NCBI GenBank assembly: GCA_916610825.1
Contig: OU744450.1
Coordinates: 19,274,814-19,338,813 of the forward strand
From: Haliclystus octoradiatus
Lineage: Eukaryota; Cnidaria; Staurozoa; Stauromedusae; Haliclystidae
Reading direction: 5' to 3'
DNA length: 64,000 nt
The position numbers and the translations under genes are program-made. This document shows positions 12,912-25,500 of this stretch, in pieces (position 1 is the stretch's first letter; every line of letters begins with the position of its first letter). The notes below the pieces were generated by a model. It was not told where the DNA came from, did no database searches, and saw only the letters and a list, made by a program, of their open reading frames with translations.

Positions 12912-14336
12912 TTAATGATTATGCTACCAAATTGCATATGACGCACAGAACAATTAAGAATTGAAATATCTATATCTATATATGATTACATTAAAATGCA
13001 ATTTAAATCCTATAATATATTCTTAGTGTATCTTGATATAATAATGAAGGTTATAGATGTTGATTTATATTTTTCTAATTAGAATTTTAAATTGGTAATT
13101 TAAAATGACCACACGTTTTAACGATAATTCTATTTCACAACGTTTGGGATATTCCTATAATTTTTTATATGCTTGATTGTATTATATATCACCAGAGCTG
13201 TGGTGACGGCTGTTCTTTATTAAATGTCTATCACATAGAGTAAAAATCAGAAATTTGATCAACATGTTGAATAGTCATCAATGTTTGTAAAATAACACAG
13301 TGAAAACACTTCATTAACTTTAAATTGCACAATCAACGTTAAATGGCGCAATCGCATTTTTAACTAATAATTTGAATTTCCATGTTGTTTAGTTAAATTT
13401 ATATATATAAAATTATATATCACATTACTTTATGAACTCAATGCGCTTTTTCGCAGTAGGCTAGTTGTAAATAATTTATTATACAGTTCAATAATCCAGT
13501 ATAAGCATTGCAGTGTCAATTGTCAGGCTGTTACTGCTGTACATATGATAATACATGTGTCATATTGCATTCCTCAAACTTGACAGAATTACTGATTTCC
13601 CATAGGAATTTTTTTTATGAAGATTTTAGGTATAATGAATGGTGAAATTTAATCTCTTGTTGTGAAAACTCAATTATCCTTATTTGAAAAGTTCACAAAT
13701 TTTCAAGTGCATGCTTTTCATTAACCATTCATGTTTATTTCACAAACTTTTTGTGAATATGGAGTCATTTGACAGTTCATGAACAATTCCCAATGAGTTC
13801 ATGAACATTTGTGAACAATTAAAATGTAAGATTCCTTGACTCTAAATAGCACTTCGTGCTTTAGCATGATCAAGTTGGCGAATTGGAGTCAAACTGCATC
13901 TACAATTAGTTTTATATTTAATAGACTGATCTAGGCCTATATATATAGAACTGTGTTACCGCAGCAATGGTCATTATAAACAGGTAGCTATTGTACAGGG
14001 GTGACTACTTTAACAGGGGGACTGTCACCGGCTTAACTTCAAATGCACTTATAAGGTCCCTGAAAGTTCGGATACAGCAATGTGTAGGAAAATTTCACCA
14101 CAAAAAACACTTTCCAATAGATTATTTATTAGAATTCAGACAAATTAAAAACATATATATTTAATATATAGTATTAAACTGTTTCAAAAGATACAATTAT
14201 AACTAGGCTTACATTAATTAATGTAAAAACTTAGTATGTGAATCCCAATGTGGAATGGTAAATAATGAAATTTGATGGCATACAATAGGACGCCTAGAAG
14301 TATTACCCATTTGAGGTAGAGTAGAGACAAGAAACT
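12912..14336. other. Intergenic: 3' flanks of the FKBP15-like and PNPO genes (convergent)
   Basis: The two genes converge here. The stretch contains AT-rich 3' flank, a worn TTCATGAAC-type repeat (about 13690-13830), a partial pogo-type MITE (13970-14029) and, at 14125-14130, TTTATT, which read on the - strand is an AATAAA poly(A) signal about 207 bp past the PNPO stop. No exon is recognised. Confidence 0.5.
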
Positions 14337-15197
14337 TCAAGGTGATAATCGTTCATACACCCATCCATCATTTCCTTTATAAGTGTGTTCCTCTAAATGT
14401 TCATTTGTTGAAGGCAATCTAAATGCTATACGATCATGGAGTCGACTTTGACGCCCTGACCAGAACTCAACGAAATAAGGACTGACAATATATCCACCCC
14501 AATAATCTGGTTTTGGGATAGGAACAGTCTCATCTTCATATTTCTTTTTGAGTTCAGCTTCCTTCTTCTGTAGCACGTGTCTCCCAGGTAGCACGGTACT
14601 TTGTTTGCTAACAAGGGCTCCAATTTGACTACCACGTGGACGAGAATGGAAATATTCTGTAGATTCTTCTAGATGTAGTTTTGTAGCAACTCCTTGGATG
14701 AGAACCTGACGATGTAAAGGCTCCCAGAAAAACGATAAGGAAACATTAGGATTTTCATCAATAGCTTTGCCTTTTCTGCTATCATAGTTTGTAAAAAACC
14801 TAAAACCACGCTTATCATAGCCTTTTAACAATACAATGCGTGACATTGGACGTAAATCTCTGCCACATGTTGAAATTGTCATAGCATTTACTTCTTTAAT
14901 ATCATCTCTCGCCATTGCCTCTTTGAACCATACATCAAATAAACTCAAAGGATCTTTATTTGTAATGCCATCTTCATTAAATTCAGCATTAACATAATCA
15001 ATTCTCAACTTTGAAGCCTCTTCAACGCTCAGAAAGTCTTTTTCTCGAACTTTGCAATCCGCCATGATGTTAGTTTTACATATAAATGAATTTGAGATTA
15101 GGCGCGAAACACTTTTGGAAATGACAAAACAAATGTTCTCTTTCCAAATCAAGGACTTCACGAAAGGAAAACCATTGAATATTCTACTACGGAGCAT
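14337..15197 (-). CDS. PNPO: Pyridoxamine 5'-phosphate oxidase (intronless)
   Basis: A single open frame of 286 codons. PNPO is the FMN enzyme that oxidises pyridoxine or pyridoxamine phosphate to pyridoxal phosphate, the last step of vitamin B6 salvage. Family marks include RIVLLKGYDKRGFRFFTNYD and SRKGKAIDENP (FMN-binding barrel), FFWEPLHRQVLIQG, the SRPRGSQIGA loop, and the C-terminal FWSGRQSRLHDRI block, ending WVYERLSP as in animal enzymes. The first ATG (15197) gives a 45-residue N-terminal tail before MADCKVREKD. The second ATG (15062) gives a 241-residue protein nearer the enzyme core; the tail could be a transit peptide or untranslated. It lies convergent to the FKBP15-like gene and is uninterrupted, in contrast with the exon-rich genes around it. 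Confidence 0.95.
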   Translation of the reverse strand: MLRSRIFNGFPFVKSLIWKENICFVISKSVSRLISNSFICKTNIMADCKVREKDFLSVEEASKLRIDYVNAEFNEDGITNKDPLSLFDVWFKEAMARDDIKEVNAMTISTCGRDLRPMSRIVLLKGYDKRGFRFFTNYDSRKGKAIDENPNVSLSFFWEPLHRQVLIQGVATKLHLEESTEYFHSRPRGSQIGALVSKQSTVLPGRHVLQKKEAELKKKYEDETVPIPKPDYWGGYIVSPYFVEFWSGRQSRLHDRIAFRLPSTNEHLEEHTYKGNDGWVYERLSP

Positions 15198-16149
15198 GCT
15201 TGTAGCCTTAATAGCGGGCCAGGCGCTGCAGTTTTATACTATGGTCTGCTTTTCGTGTTTTTTGTAACAGATCCATTACATAGCAGGATCAAGGAAGCCA
15301 TGATTGATTTCAAGCATTTGTTGTTGTTATGAAATGTGTCGAAGGTTACATCACAGAAGCGAACAATAGAAAGTAGCTCAGCAAATATGGAAATCGTTCG
15401 AAACAAAGAAACAGCACATAGTACAAATCCAAAAGGACTTAATTTGTTCATATTATTACATCATCATATTACATCGCTCATCAGGGTGGCATCTCTAATG
15501 TCAGGGTTTCGAGGTGTTACTGTCTTCTCCCTCAACTTAAAGCCCACCTGTGCAGAGTGACCAATACGAAGACCTATAAGTTTTGAACTCTCCCATGTCA
15601 GTAGGTTCTAGATTTCGCAAGCAATGTTCCTTGTCCCTCAACTTGAAAATCCCACTTGTTTATTGTGACCAGTATTATTTATACCATTACTTAATATCGT
15701 CTCCAGTAAAAACTGGCACAACCGCACAATCTGAAATAAATTTGTCCTTCAGTAGAAATGACATAGATAAATTGTGAAAATGAAGAATGTTGTATATTCA
15801 ATATTGTCAACATCAAGAAAACATGAAGCAAGCTCTATACCAAGTGAATATACCAAGGTAAACAAAAGAATGCCGTCTTATCTTGCAGAATTTCAATATT
15901 ATTCATGTATCATAGCATACATAAATTATTTACAATTTTTTTTCAATGAAATGTAACAAATGTTGTAAAGGAGTATCCCATATACATGAATAGGCCATTG
16001 TATGATATTATATATATTTATATTATATTATTTTATCAAACAAAAACGGTATACTATGAACAGTGTTTAGAATGCATGAGTAATATTAATTATGCCATAA
16101 AAAAAAGAAAATATGTGATATAAAGTTTACTTGGTGAACGGTTAATGGT
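15198..16149. other. Intergenic, PNPO 5' flank and FLVCR-like 3' flank
   Basis: Several short open frames lie here (near 15336, 15583 and 15774), but none resembles a protein family. The PNPO promoter is presumably just right of 15197. The stretch close to 16000-16100 is very AT-rich, as expected of the transporter's 3' end. I see no repeat or RNA gene. Confidence 0.4.
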
Positions 16150-17619
16150 TTACGATTTCTCATTATCTGTATTCAATCGCTTTAATGGTGCGTTAATCAT
16201 CGTAACAATAACAAATCCTAACGCATAACCAGCAACCATGATATACCCACTGATATTAGATCCAAGTGCAGCAACAACAGCACCGACAGAATATGTAAGT
16301 ATGATACCTGTTAGATTACCAAAAAGTAATAAAATACCAGACGACGTTCCCTCCGGAACAGGGTAAGTGATTTCAGCGCCATGCTCAAGACCAATACTGA
16401 TATAAGGATATGAGAAGAACCCAAATAAGCTAAATGATACAATTGCAGCCATCAAGCTATCAACATACGTCAATAACAAGGTAAATATCAACAATCCAAT
16501 AGCACAACCACCAAATAGAAACATTGAAACTGCTCTATAATAATGATAACGGTCAATAAACATTCCGCATAACAACATACCAAGTAAACCACATGCAACT
16601 GAGGCAACACCCATATAACCAATTTCTGTCTCACGTCCAGGATGTTGCGATATGACAATTTGATTTAAAATTGTGTTATATGCATTGAATAAACCAAAAT
16701 ATAATCCATATGAACCACATAAAAGTAAAAATGATGGATTTTTGAATAATAGGATACTTGATTGAAAAAAATTGGTTTTGTCCTGTTTATGTATAGTCGT
16801 TTTATTGGATTCATTAGCTTGAGTTTTTGTCAAACTATTTGATCTTATTTTGACAGTGCACTGGGAATCAATGAGGTTATCCCTAATGGGGATCATTGGT
16901 ACCTCTTCAACTTTAAATGGTTTTAAAATTCTATGTTTGATGTCATCGATTAATGCTTGTGACATGCTAGGAGGTGTTTTAGGTTTGGATTTGATTAGAA
17001 TAATAACTAAAGGAACAAGTGAAGCAGATATAACAGCTTCAGAAATAAGAAGTCTATGCATCCCAATGATCGTGTTATTATCAATTCCTTCTCCTGGGGG
17101 TACAATTGTACCCATCATAAAAGCTATAGCCACGCCCAACATATTCATTAATATACCAATAGATGAAGCAGTAGCTCTTTCATGTTCACCAAACCAAACT
17201 GCTGCAAGACGTGGTGGTATAAACAATATAAAACATTGGGCTATAGCAGCTAACACATTCCCAGTAAAAACTAACAGGAAGCCGCCCCGATTTGCCCCAA
17301 TACAGCGAAAAGAGCTTCCCAATCCATTTAAACATGTGCCAATAACAATTGTAGTTTTTAAACCAAATTTATCTAAAATAAATGATGCTGGGACAACAAA
17401 TATATAAAACAACATGTAGGTCATAGCAAGCCAATTAACAGAAACAGAAGATACATAGTAATATTCTTGTGTTATGCTAGTTATTGTTGATAAACTGATC
17501 CATATAACACCGTTCATACAGCCAACCATTGAATAGATAAGCAAAACAATCCATCTTTCTTTGTACAAAACAAAGTCAACACCAACTCTGTTTATCTTTG
17601 ATTTCTCAGCAGAGGTCAT
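16150..17619 (-). CDS. FLVCR-like MFS transporter 1 (SLC49 type), intronless
   Basis: 489 codons from ATG to TAA with about twelve hydrophobic segments. It resembles the FLVCR/SLC49 branch of the major facilitator superfamily, which includes haem, choline and related exporters in the plasma membrane or organelles. Marks: YKERWIVLLIYSMVGCMNGV at the first helix, SVNWLAMTYMLFYIFVVPAS, DKFGLKTTIVIGTCLNGLGS, then QCFILFIPPRLAAVWFGEHE and RATASSIGILMNMLG, the typical helix 4-5 block. A hydrophilic loop sits mid-protein (about residues 215-290), and the second half ends with PEGTSSGILLLFGN. The substrate cannot be read from sequence. A closely similar gene lies at 22644-24194, so this is a local duplicate pair. 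Confidence 0.9.
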   Translation of the reverse strand: MTSAEKSKINRVGVDFVLYKERWIVLLIYSMVGCMNGVIWISLSTITSITQEYYYVSSVSVNWLAMTYMLFYIFVVPASFILDKFGLKTTIVIGTCLNGLGSSFRCIGANRGGFLLVFTGNVLAAIAQCFILFIPPRLAAVWFGEHERATASSIGILMNMLGVAIAFMMGTIVPPGEGIDNNTIIGMHRLLISEAVISASLVPLVIILIKSKPKTPPSMSQALIDDIKHRILKPFKVEEVPMIPIRDNLIDSQCTVKIRSNSLTKTQANESNKTTIHKQDKTNFFQSSILLFKNPSFLLLCGSYGLYFGLFNAYNTILNQIVISQHPGRETEIGYMGVASVACGLLGMLLCGMFIDRYHYYRAVSMFLFGGCAIGLLIFTLLLTYVDSLMAAIVSFSLFGFFSYPYISIGLEHGAEITYPVPEGTSSGILLLFGNLTGIILTYSVGAVVAALGSNISGYIMVAGYALGFVIVTMINAPLKRLNTDNEKS

Positions 17620-18437
17620 GTTTTATTATTACTATGGAATCGAGCCATACGAATTGATCTAAATTTGTGTAATTAAAACTATATTAGTTTAACGTTGAAT
17701 ATAACGCCTCAAAATAGCTAAGTTACTAGGATAGTACTCTGCGTAATTTTAAAATGGTGAAACCTTCAATGAAAAAATCCAACCTCGTTTCAAATTTGCT
17801 AATCGGATAATTGCATCTTGTACATTTGCTACAAATCTACAATGTGTAAAATGAAAAATAAAAAAGTTATTCGCAACTTTTAAACTAAACTTAGTGATAA
17901 ACTTTTTTGGCTTACTAACATTTGCTGCAATAATTTTATTATTTTTCATTTATACGTGGCGTATTTACGAAGGAGCGGGATACAAAACGAATTTTGAGAA
18001 TCGATTGAAAACAGAATTTAATACTAATGAAAGCAGCGAAAAAATATCACAGAGCTACGGTAGTTACACCTGATCTAGCCACGACTCTTCATGTATGCAT
18101 GAATAGTGTTCGGAAATATGAAGGACCAGTCCAAGTGGCACATTTCCAAGTCCAATTTAGTTAATACGTAAGTAGGAATCGCTTCGCTTTATACATCGCT
18201 GACAAATATAACTTTATAGTATGAAGACAGCTGGGAGATGAATTAATAATGCAAGCAAATTGAAATTTGATTTGAGCAATATATTTTAAACGCGTGGTTA
18301 TATTTTCTATATAAATTAATATCACAGAGTATACATCGGATTCGGATCGGATTCACAGACGTCCAAATTACTATATAAAGTAACACTATACAAATGAATA
18401 ATGTAATGAATTAATTTACTAAATGGAAACACGTGTA
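17620..18437. other. Intergenic between FLVCR-like gene 1 and the M16 gene 3' end
   Basis: Should hold the 5' flank of the transporter and the 3' untranslated part of the peptidase gene, both on the - strand. I see no exon, repeat or RNA gene. Confidence 0.4.
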
Positions 18438-21400
18438 TCATTTGCTTTTCTTTGCTATTGTGAATTCCTCATCAATTGATGTGACAACATTTAGTGTCAT
18501 CTCTATCCTGAAATAAACCAAAAGAAATTGATTTAGTAAAACATAATGGTTCCTTGAGTTGCACGGTTTGCACGGTTCATAGTTTCAGAAAATGCAGCTT
18601 GGCAAGTTTTTTTTTTCGGTAAGAGGAAATATGGAGTAGGAGCGGGTAAATATATTTTTACTAATGAAATACATTGTATACATGTCTTATCGAAAGGGAC
18701 GAAAGATCTTTTCTCCATGTCGAACAAAATGCAACACGATTATTACTTCATCGGATTTCAGCATGTGGATGATTTAATGAGATCAAGTATCGATCAATCA
18801 AGTAAATTGAGTTTGAAATCCGGCCTAATAAGATATCAAACATTTTTCAAACAGGGTAGCTGATCATTTCCAACTTCTTAATATAAAATATACTCTTCAT
18901 TGAGTTGAGAGCAAAATAAATATTATCGGACTTACTCTTTGAAAGATTTCTCTAGTTCCTCTACTTTCCCAGGGTGACAGCATATCGCCATTCGTGAATG
19001 ATCAGATTTGAAAAGATTGCTAAATTGTTTCTTTCCCACTCTCAACAAATCCTCTTTTGTGACAGATGAAACTTTCTTCAGTAATTCACTATTAAAGTAA
19101 AACAAATAAAAGTTGCTAGAATATGACTATTATGAGTACTACTATACTTAACTTCGTGAAATCGAGGGTTTGAATTATGGCCCAAGATATCAAACTTATT
19201 TCATATATATTATGTCTGCTGATCATGTTTGACATTTTGACAGTTAAAACACCGAAAGCAATCCTCATAATGTAAGCTTTCATTCTGAAATATTATACCT
19301 TTTAATACAGGTTCTTCTTAATGATCCAAGAAAGCGGGACAAATAAATCTTACATGTAAATGTACATTTGATGTCTGAGAGAATGGGTATAGGAATAAAA
19401 TCATGCATTTTCTGATGTTGAAAAAAATTCACTATCGTTAAATCAAGGTGTGGCAATCCTAATATGTTTGCCTTGACTACTACCAACTTGAACCGTCGAG
19501 GCACCATGGTGGAATAGTTAATCACACTTTCATGTAATGCGTCTTTAGTTTTCAATCTTAGTTTTCAATTTTCTCAAGCTTAATCATTTTAATTTAATTT
19601 TAGTTTTTGGCTGCCGCAATTGAATGCCTACTTGTTACGTACCCTACATACTTTGTTGCATATATTCTTTTTTTTATAGTAAAACAGAATGAAATATATA
19701 TAAATACGATACAAACTTACCGATTAAATTCTGGAGTAAGGTCCTTGAAAACAGCAAGAATGCTCTACAAAATACATTGTAAGCAAATATTAGACATGGA
19801 ATAGCAACACAACATCTTACGTGATTAAGTATCTGCACAACAACCATATCCGATAGCAAAAAATGATGTGCTGACTGGTGTATTTGGAGCATTGATATGT
19901 TGTCTTATATAGTTTTGGACATTTGATGGGGATGGCCCTTGTACTGCAGGAGCCACGTTCGAATAGGGAAATCAAGAAGGCTATATTACATAAACAGTAC
20001 GCTACACACCTATGGTGAAATAAATACTCTAAAATGATGTCTTAGGCTGGTATTGGACAGGGAGTCATACTATCCGGCAAATGAATGTTGGCGAAAAAGT
20101 TTCAAAACGGCAATTCGCAACTTGCAGATCGGTGTATATCCTCGCTGAGAATCCTCATGATGTTTCATTAATCATGCTGCAAAAATTATAAAATAGTGCA
20201 AGCATCTAATTTTTTTTTCGAACAGGACAATATATAGCTTCTATATCGAAGAAAGACCCTCCCTTCTGCTCTCCTATTTATTCAGCTATTACATTCATCT
20301 CGGATTCGTTCCAATCATGACAACAGCTATCAAGTAACAAACCATGGACAATCTTTTCTGTTTTGGCCTCATCACATTAAACGATTGCAGAACAAACCAA
20401 ATCCAATATTTATGGAAAATGACACCGACTTGTAATTCTGTTACCATTATTCATATGCTCATTACTCTCTATGTTACCTTAATCGGAGTACCCTGTTATA
20501 TTGGCAGCATCTCACAAAATATCCTATCCTCTTGGTAAACCATTTCAATGAAAAGCCTATGGCAACTGCTAATAATTTTTATTAATAATTTAAACGACTT
20601 TTTACACTACATATTTAGTTTCCTCGAATATTAAAAATGGCACACCTCCGTCAAAAGCATATCGAAACACCGTCCCCGAAATAAATGTTAATTTGCTTGT
20701 TCGCTAAATGTGAAGTTTTTATTTCGAAAATTTTATAGAAATGGACGCAAACTTCGTTTCGAAACATTCGACATTCCAACTTCGAACGGACGCCTATCAT
20801 CTTTTCAGATGATGTTGGAAATCATGAACGTTTCTTTGTTCATGAATTTCCCAAAGATGTCTTACTTTTTAATTGAATATATTTATAGATGAATAAGTAT
20901 TTGTTTCTGGATGACTATAACTATGTAAACGGAATGCCTCGTTATGGTAGCCTCATATTAAACCATTCGCAAAATAACCTGGAAACTACTATAGTTAATT
21001 AATTAAACGTCATAATGATTGGAAAATATTTGCTTCGTTGTCTTAGTGATTGTGAATACTTTTGCCACTTGTTCAGATTTATTCGCTTGAATATATCAAC
21101 AATATTATTGATAACTGGATACAGTTCATTGTTAATTGATTGCAAAAATTGTCAGAGATGGCTCGCTTAAATTATTCATTTAAAGAATGCAGCCAACGTA
21201 AATTACGAAAGAGAACGAGGAAGCCCGAGGTTGGAAAGAGCTTGTTAAGTTTTCAACAATTTCAAAATGAGCTAACAAGGATCGTTCGTACAGAAATGGA
21301 TCGACAAAGAAGATTAAAATCGACTAACATTCAAGGATCTGACGAACAAAGAAGTGCCCTTCGCCAGGAAAACCCCGCTGGGGCATCTCATGGCGAGGAA

Positions 21401-22489
21401 GGGACTTCCCGTTGTCTCGCAGATGAAAATGGATCGTTGGAAAAGCCTTTGATGGAACGTCAGCTATCATCAACAGACAGTGGTCTTTGTCTAAATCGTA
21501 ATCCATCTTTTACTAATGAGATAGATTCATTTTGTTTCGAACCTTCTACTCTTGCGACTATAGATCCTAAAGCATATATTCATCAAAAATATTTATTAAT
21601 GATTAAATTAAGAGAAGAAAGATCAAGAAAAGAAAAAGAGGATGATGAATATCTAAAACTCAAACTATCTCAAATTGGTATAATTAGTGACGATGAGTAT
21701 AATTACAACGTAAAAGAGAAAGAGATCACATGTATGGACAATCACCAGTTTATGATCAATCTAATTGGTTCATTAAAATGATTAGAAATGCTATCAATGT
21801 TGTTTCAAACGTAATTGGCATGATTTTGTATTATTAAAAATAATATAAAAAGTAGAAATATATCGATAGCAAATTTATTAACTGTGACTGATAATGCTTG
21901 TAATCCTCCCTCTTGCCATACCTTTTCCATAAATCGTATCTGACGCTCTTTGAATAGACCACAAACAACGTTATGTTAATAATATAGCGTGGTCAAAGAA
22001 ATTGATTCCACTATATAGTATGTACTGCAGATCAATTTCAACAGCTTCAATGGCAGTATGATACCGCACAGACATTATTTGCCAAGGTACAGCAGTATCC
22101 TGCAGTTTCATATTGAAATTCCTTGTGGACCATTTAGGCATTTGTTCAGATGCAGTCAGAGTCAAGCTTCATGCAAGGCTGAGCTTGACTATATCGGCTC
22201 ATAGGGAGATTTGAAGCATGTGTACATGTTGGATCTGAATTAGTGAGTTCTTTTGCTCTGCCATATGAGCTAACAATAATCCGAATGAATCCTTTCTTAT
22301 AGTAGGTTAATTAATACCAAGATAAACTCGAACAGACATCGGAAAAAATCACTGACTTTTGACGCATTGTTCGAAGTACGTTGCAGGAAGGCAAGCACAT
22401 GCAAGACATATTGACGAGGAAATTGTTGACTCAGTATCTCTCTCTCTATATAGCATGGATACAGTAAGTTCAAAAATAGTAAATTATGC

Positions 22490-22524
<35 letters not shown>

Positions 22525-25500
22525 AGTAAATGTAATATTCTCAAAACCAACAAAAGTAAACTATCAATATTAACTTAACACAATGTAGCACTTGGTATTT
22601 ACAAACAAATAAAACTGTGTAATAAAAACAACATGACTATAAATTATGCTTTAACCGGATCGTTAATATGATCAGCATTTGTCCTTTTAAATGGTGCTTT
22701 CACAAACCCAACAACAACAAATCCAATAGCATAACCAGCAACCATTATATATCCACCGATATCAGGTCCACCCATTTTCAAAACAGCACCAATCGCATAC
22801 GTTAACCCAATACCATACATATTACCAATTAATAACAAAATACCAGACGAAGTGCCTTCTGGGATAGGATAGGTAATCTCAGCTGCATGTTCTAAACCAA
22901 CACTTATGTATGGATACGAGAAAAAACCAAAGACACAAAAACATACAAATAATAATGTAAAATTATCAGTGTATGATAATAATAGTGTAAATACTAACAA
23001 AGATATAATACAGCCACCAAAAATAAATAACGATGCCATTTTATAACGCCTCGTACGATCAATCCAAACACCAGATAAAAATATACCAACTAAACCAAAC
23101 ATCACAGATGCAAAACCCATATAACCTATATCAGTTTCACGACCTGGATAACGAGCTGTAACCATTTCATTGAGCACAGTATTATAAGCTGCGAATAAAC
23201 CAAAATAAAAACCATATCCTTGTAAAACTAAATGAAATGGTATAGATTTTGATAAGATGACACAAGAATGTAAAAACGAAGGATGCATATTAATTTTCTT
23301 GCTATTAGTGTCTTTGGTTGATGACGGTTTGTCGTTGCAATTAGTTACAGATGTAGTATCATTAGTGGTTAGAGAAGTTAAAGAAGTACCGTTGTTGCTA
23401 TCGGTTACAGACAACGGTTTTTCTTCTTTTACAACAACTAGATTATCAGTATCTTTTGTAACAGAAACTAATAGAGCATTGTTGGTTTTTGTCTTTGAGC
23501 CGCCCTTAATTGGGGATAACCCAGCAGCATTGATAACAAGTGCCTGTGACATGCTTGGTGGCGTTTTGGGATGAGCTCTGACCAAGAATACAGCTAACAC
23601 AACAAGGATAGTACAAAAGACAGCTTGTGAAATTAAAACTTTATGCATACCAAAAGCAATACCAAAATCCATTTTTTCATCCCCAGGGACTATGGTACCC
23701 ATTAAAAAACCAAGTGCAACACCAAACATATTCATTAATATGCCAATAGATGAAGCAGTAGCTCTTTCATGTTCACCAAACCAAACCGCAGCAAGACGTG
23801 GTGGTATAAACAATATAAAACATTGGGCTAAAGCAGCTAAAACATTACCGGTGAAAGTGAATGCAAAGCCATCACGATTTGCACCAATACAACGGAACGT
23901 ACTACCTAAACCATTCAAACATGTTCCAAGAACTATGGTCATTTTTAGTCCAAATCTATCAAGGATATACGACGCAGGAACGACGAAAACATAAAACAAC
24001 ATGTAAACCATGGATAACCAGTTAACTGCAACCGACGAGACATTGTAATACACTTGTACAATACTTGTTATTGATGATAAACTTATCCAAATAATTTCAT
24101 TGGTCATCGATACAAGCGAGAAAACAGCCAGAACAACCCAACGTTCTTTGTACAGAATAAAATCACCGCCTTGATTTTTATTTGCAGCTTCCATCGTAAA
24201 TAATTCAAAAGGCACTCAATCAAAACGTCTTCTAACGGATGCAAATTTCAAATCGTTCAACATCGGCCTTGCCACGAACGAACAAAAGAGGTAAAGTATG
24301 TTGATAGGTTACAACTTTACAACCGGTTGAGATTGGATTAGAAATACAGCCTATTAATCATTTTCGTAATCGCACTGTAAACATCAAAGTGTCAAATTTC
24401 ACAATCACTTCATCCGATTGCTATAAATTAAATTTGTTTAAAATGCTAACCGGTTGACCGACAATTTAAAATTATTCAGGGATTGAATCTTTGATTAAAT
24501 ATTCGCGCCTGAACCAACCAGCTTTCCAAATAGCAAACGAGTTTTAGCACGCCGTTTTACAACTTAGATGTGTACAAATTATCAAAGGAGCGTGTAAATA
24601 CGTCACAGACATGTCTTCAAGCAAAGTCGTTGAAAATAGATTCAGAACAACAACAACTTAATTATTTTTCTTGGTTGGCGCGAAAATGGAACACGGCAGA
24701 AAGACTCGTGGTGACCTAACACAGACCATAGATTATATAATCTATGCAAAAACACAGCACATTGACACAATGTTATTTTACTTTATAAACATTTTTATTC
24801 TTGGCAGGGAGTTTAGGGCTGTCCTCAGCGGGGGTGTGAAACCATTTGAACTATCAAAAACACGGTCCTCGATACCAAAATACCCAAAACCTTTTCAGAT
24901 TATTGTCACTTAACCAACGTTTTAGCAATATTACGGCCTGATATTATCATATTACCTCGTAACGATTTTATGAATTATCTCAAATCTTCATTTGGAGGGC
25001 GTCATCTTTCCCACTGGAAGCATGCTGGAAGTTACGCCAGTGTCAGAATTTCAGAATAGCATGCTTTTATTAAATTATCAAATAGGAACATCGGTCATCG
25101 GAACAAGCTACTTCGTTGGTTGGATCGATTAGCTATACTCTGGCTACCAGCTTTTCGCATAAAAATAATCCTTCCATGAGATCACATGAAGGTTTCTAAT
25201 CGTAATTTTGCGGGCGTCCTCTATTCTCCTGGACGTTACGCCTGAGTCAAATTTCATGCTTTAAACTATCAAATAGGAACATCGGAACAAGCTACATCGT
25301 TGGTTGGATCGATTAGCTATACTCTGGCTACCAGCTTTTCGCATAAAAATAATCCTTCCATGATATCACATGAAGGTTTCTAATCGTAATTTTGCGGGCG
25401 TCCTCTATTCTCCTGGACGTTACGCCTGAGTCAAATTTCATGCTTTAAACTATCAAATGGGAACATCGGAACAAGCTACATCGTTGGTTGGATCGATTAG

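Noticed and set aside
16850-17407. 185-codon open frame on the + strand
   Set aside because: Exact antisense shadow of the FLVCR-like gene 1; codon content follows the - strand protein.
19674-19960. Possible extra exon of the M16 gene (- strand, proline- and serine-rich reading near 19830-19950)
   Set aside because: The 25740 to 19764 joint already gives continuous phase and the expected family sequence, so no exon is needed here and the edges lack good splice signals.
23257-23994. Two + strand open frames
   Set aside because: Antisense shadows of FLVCR-like gene 2.
24671-24913. 80-codon open frame upstream of FLVCR-like gene 2
   Set aside because: No family resemblance and located in the presumed promoter region of the transporter.
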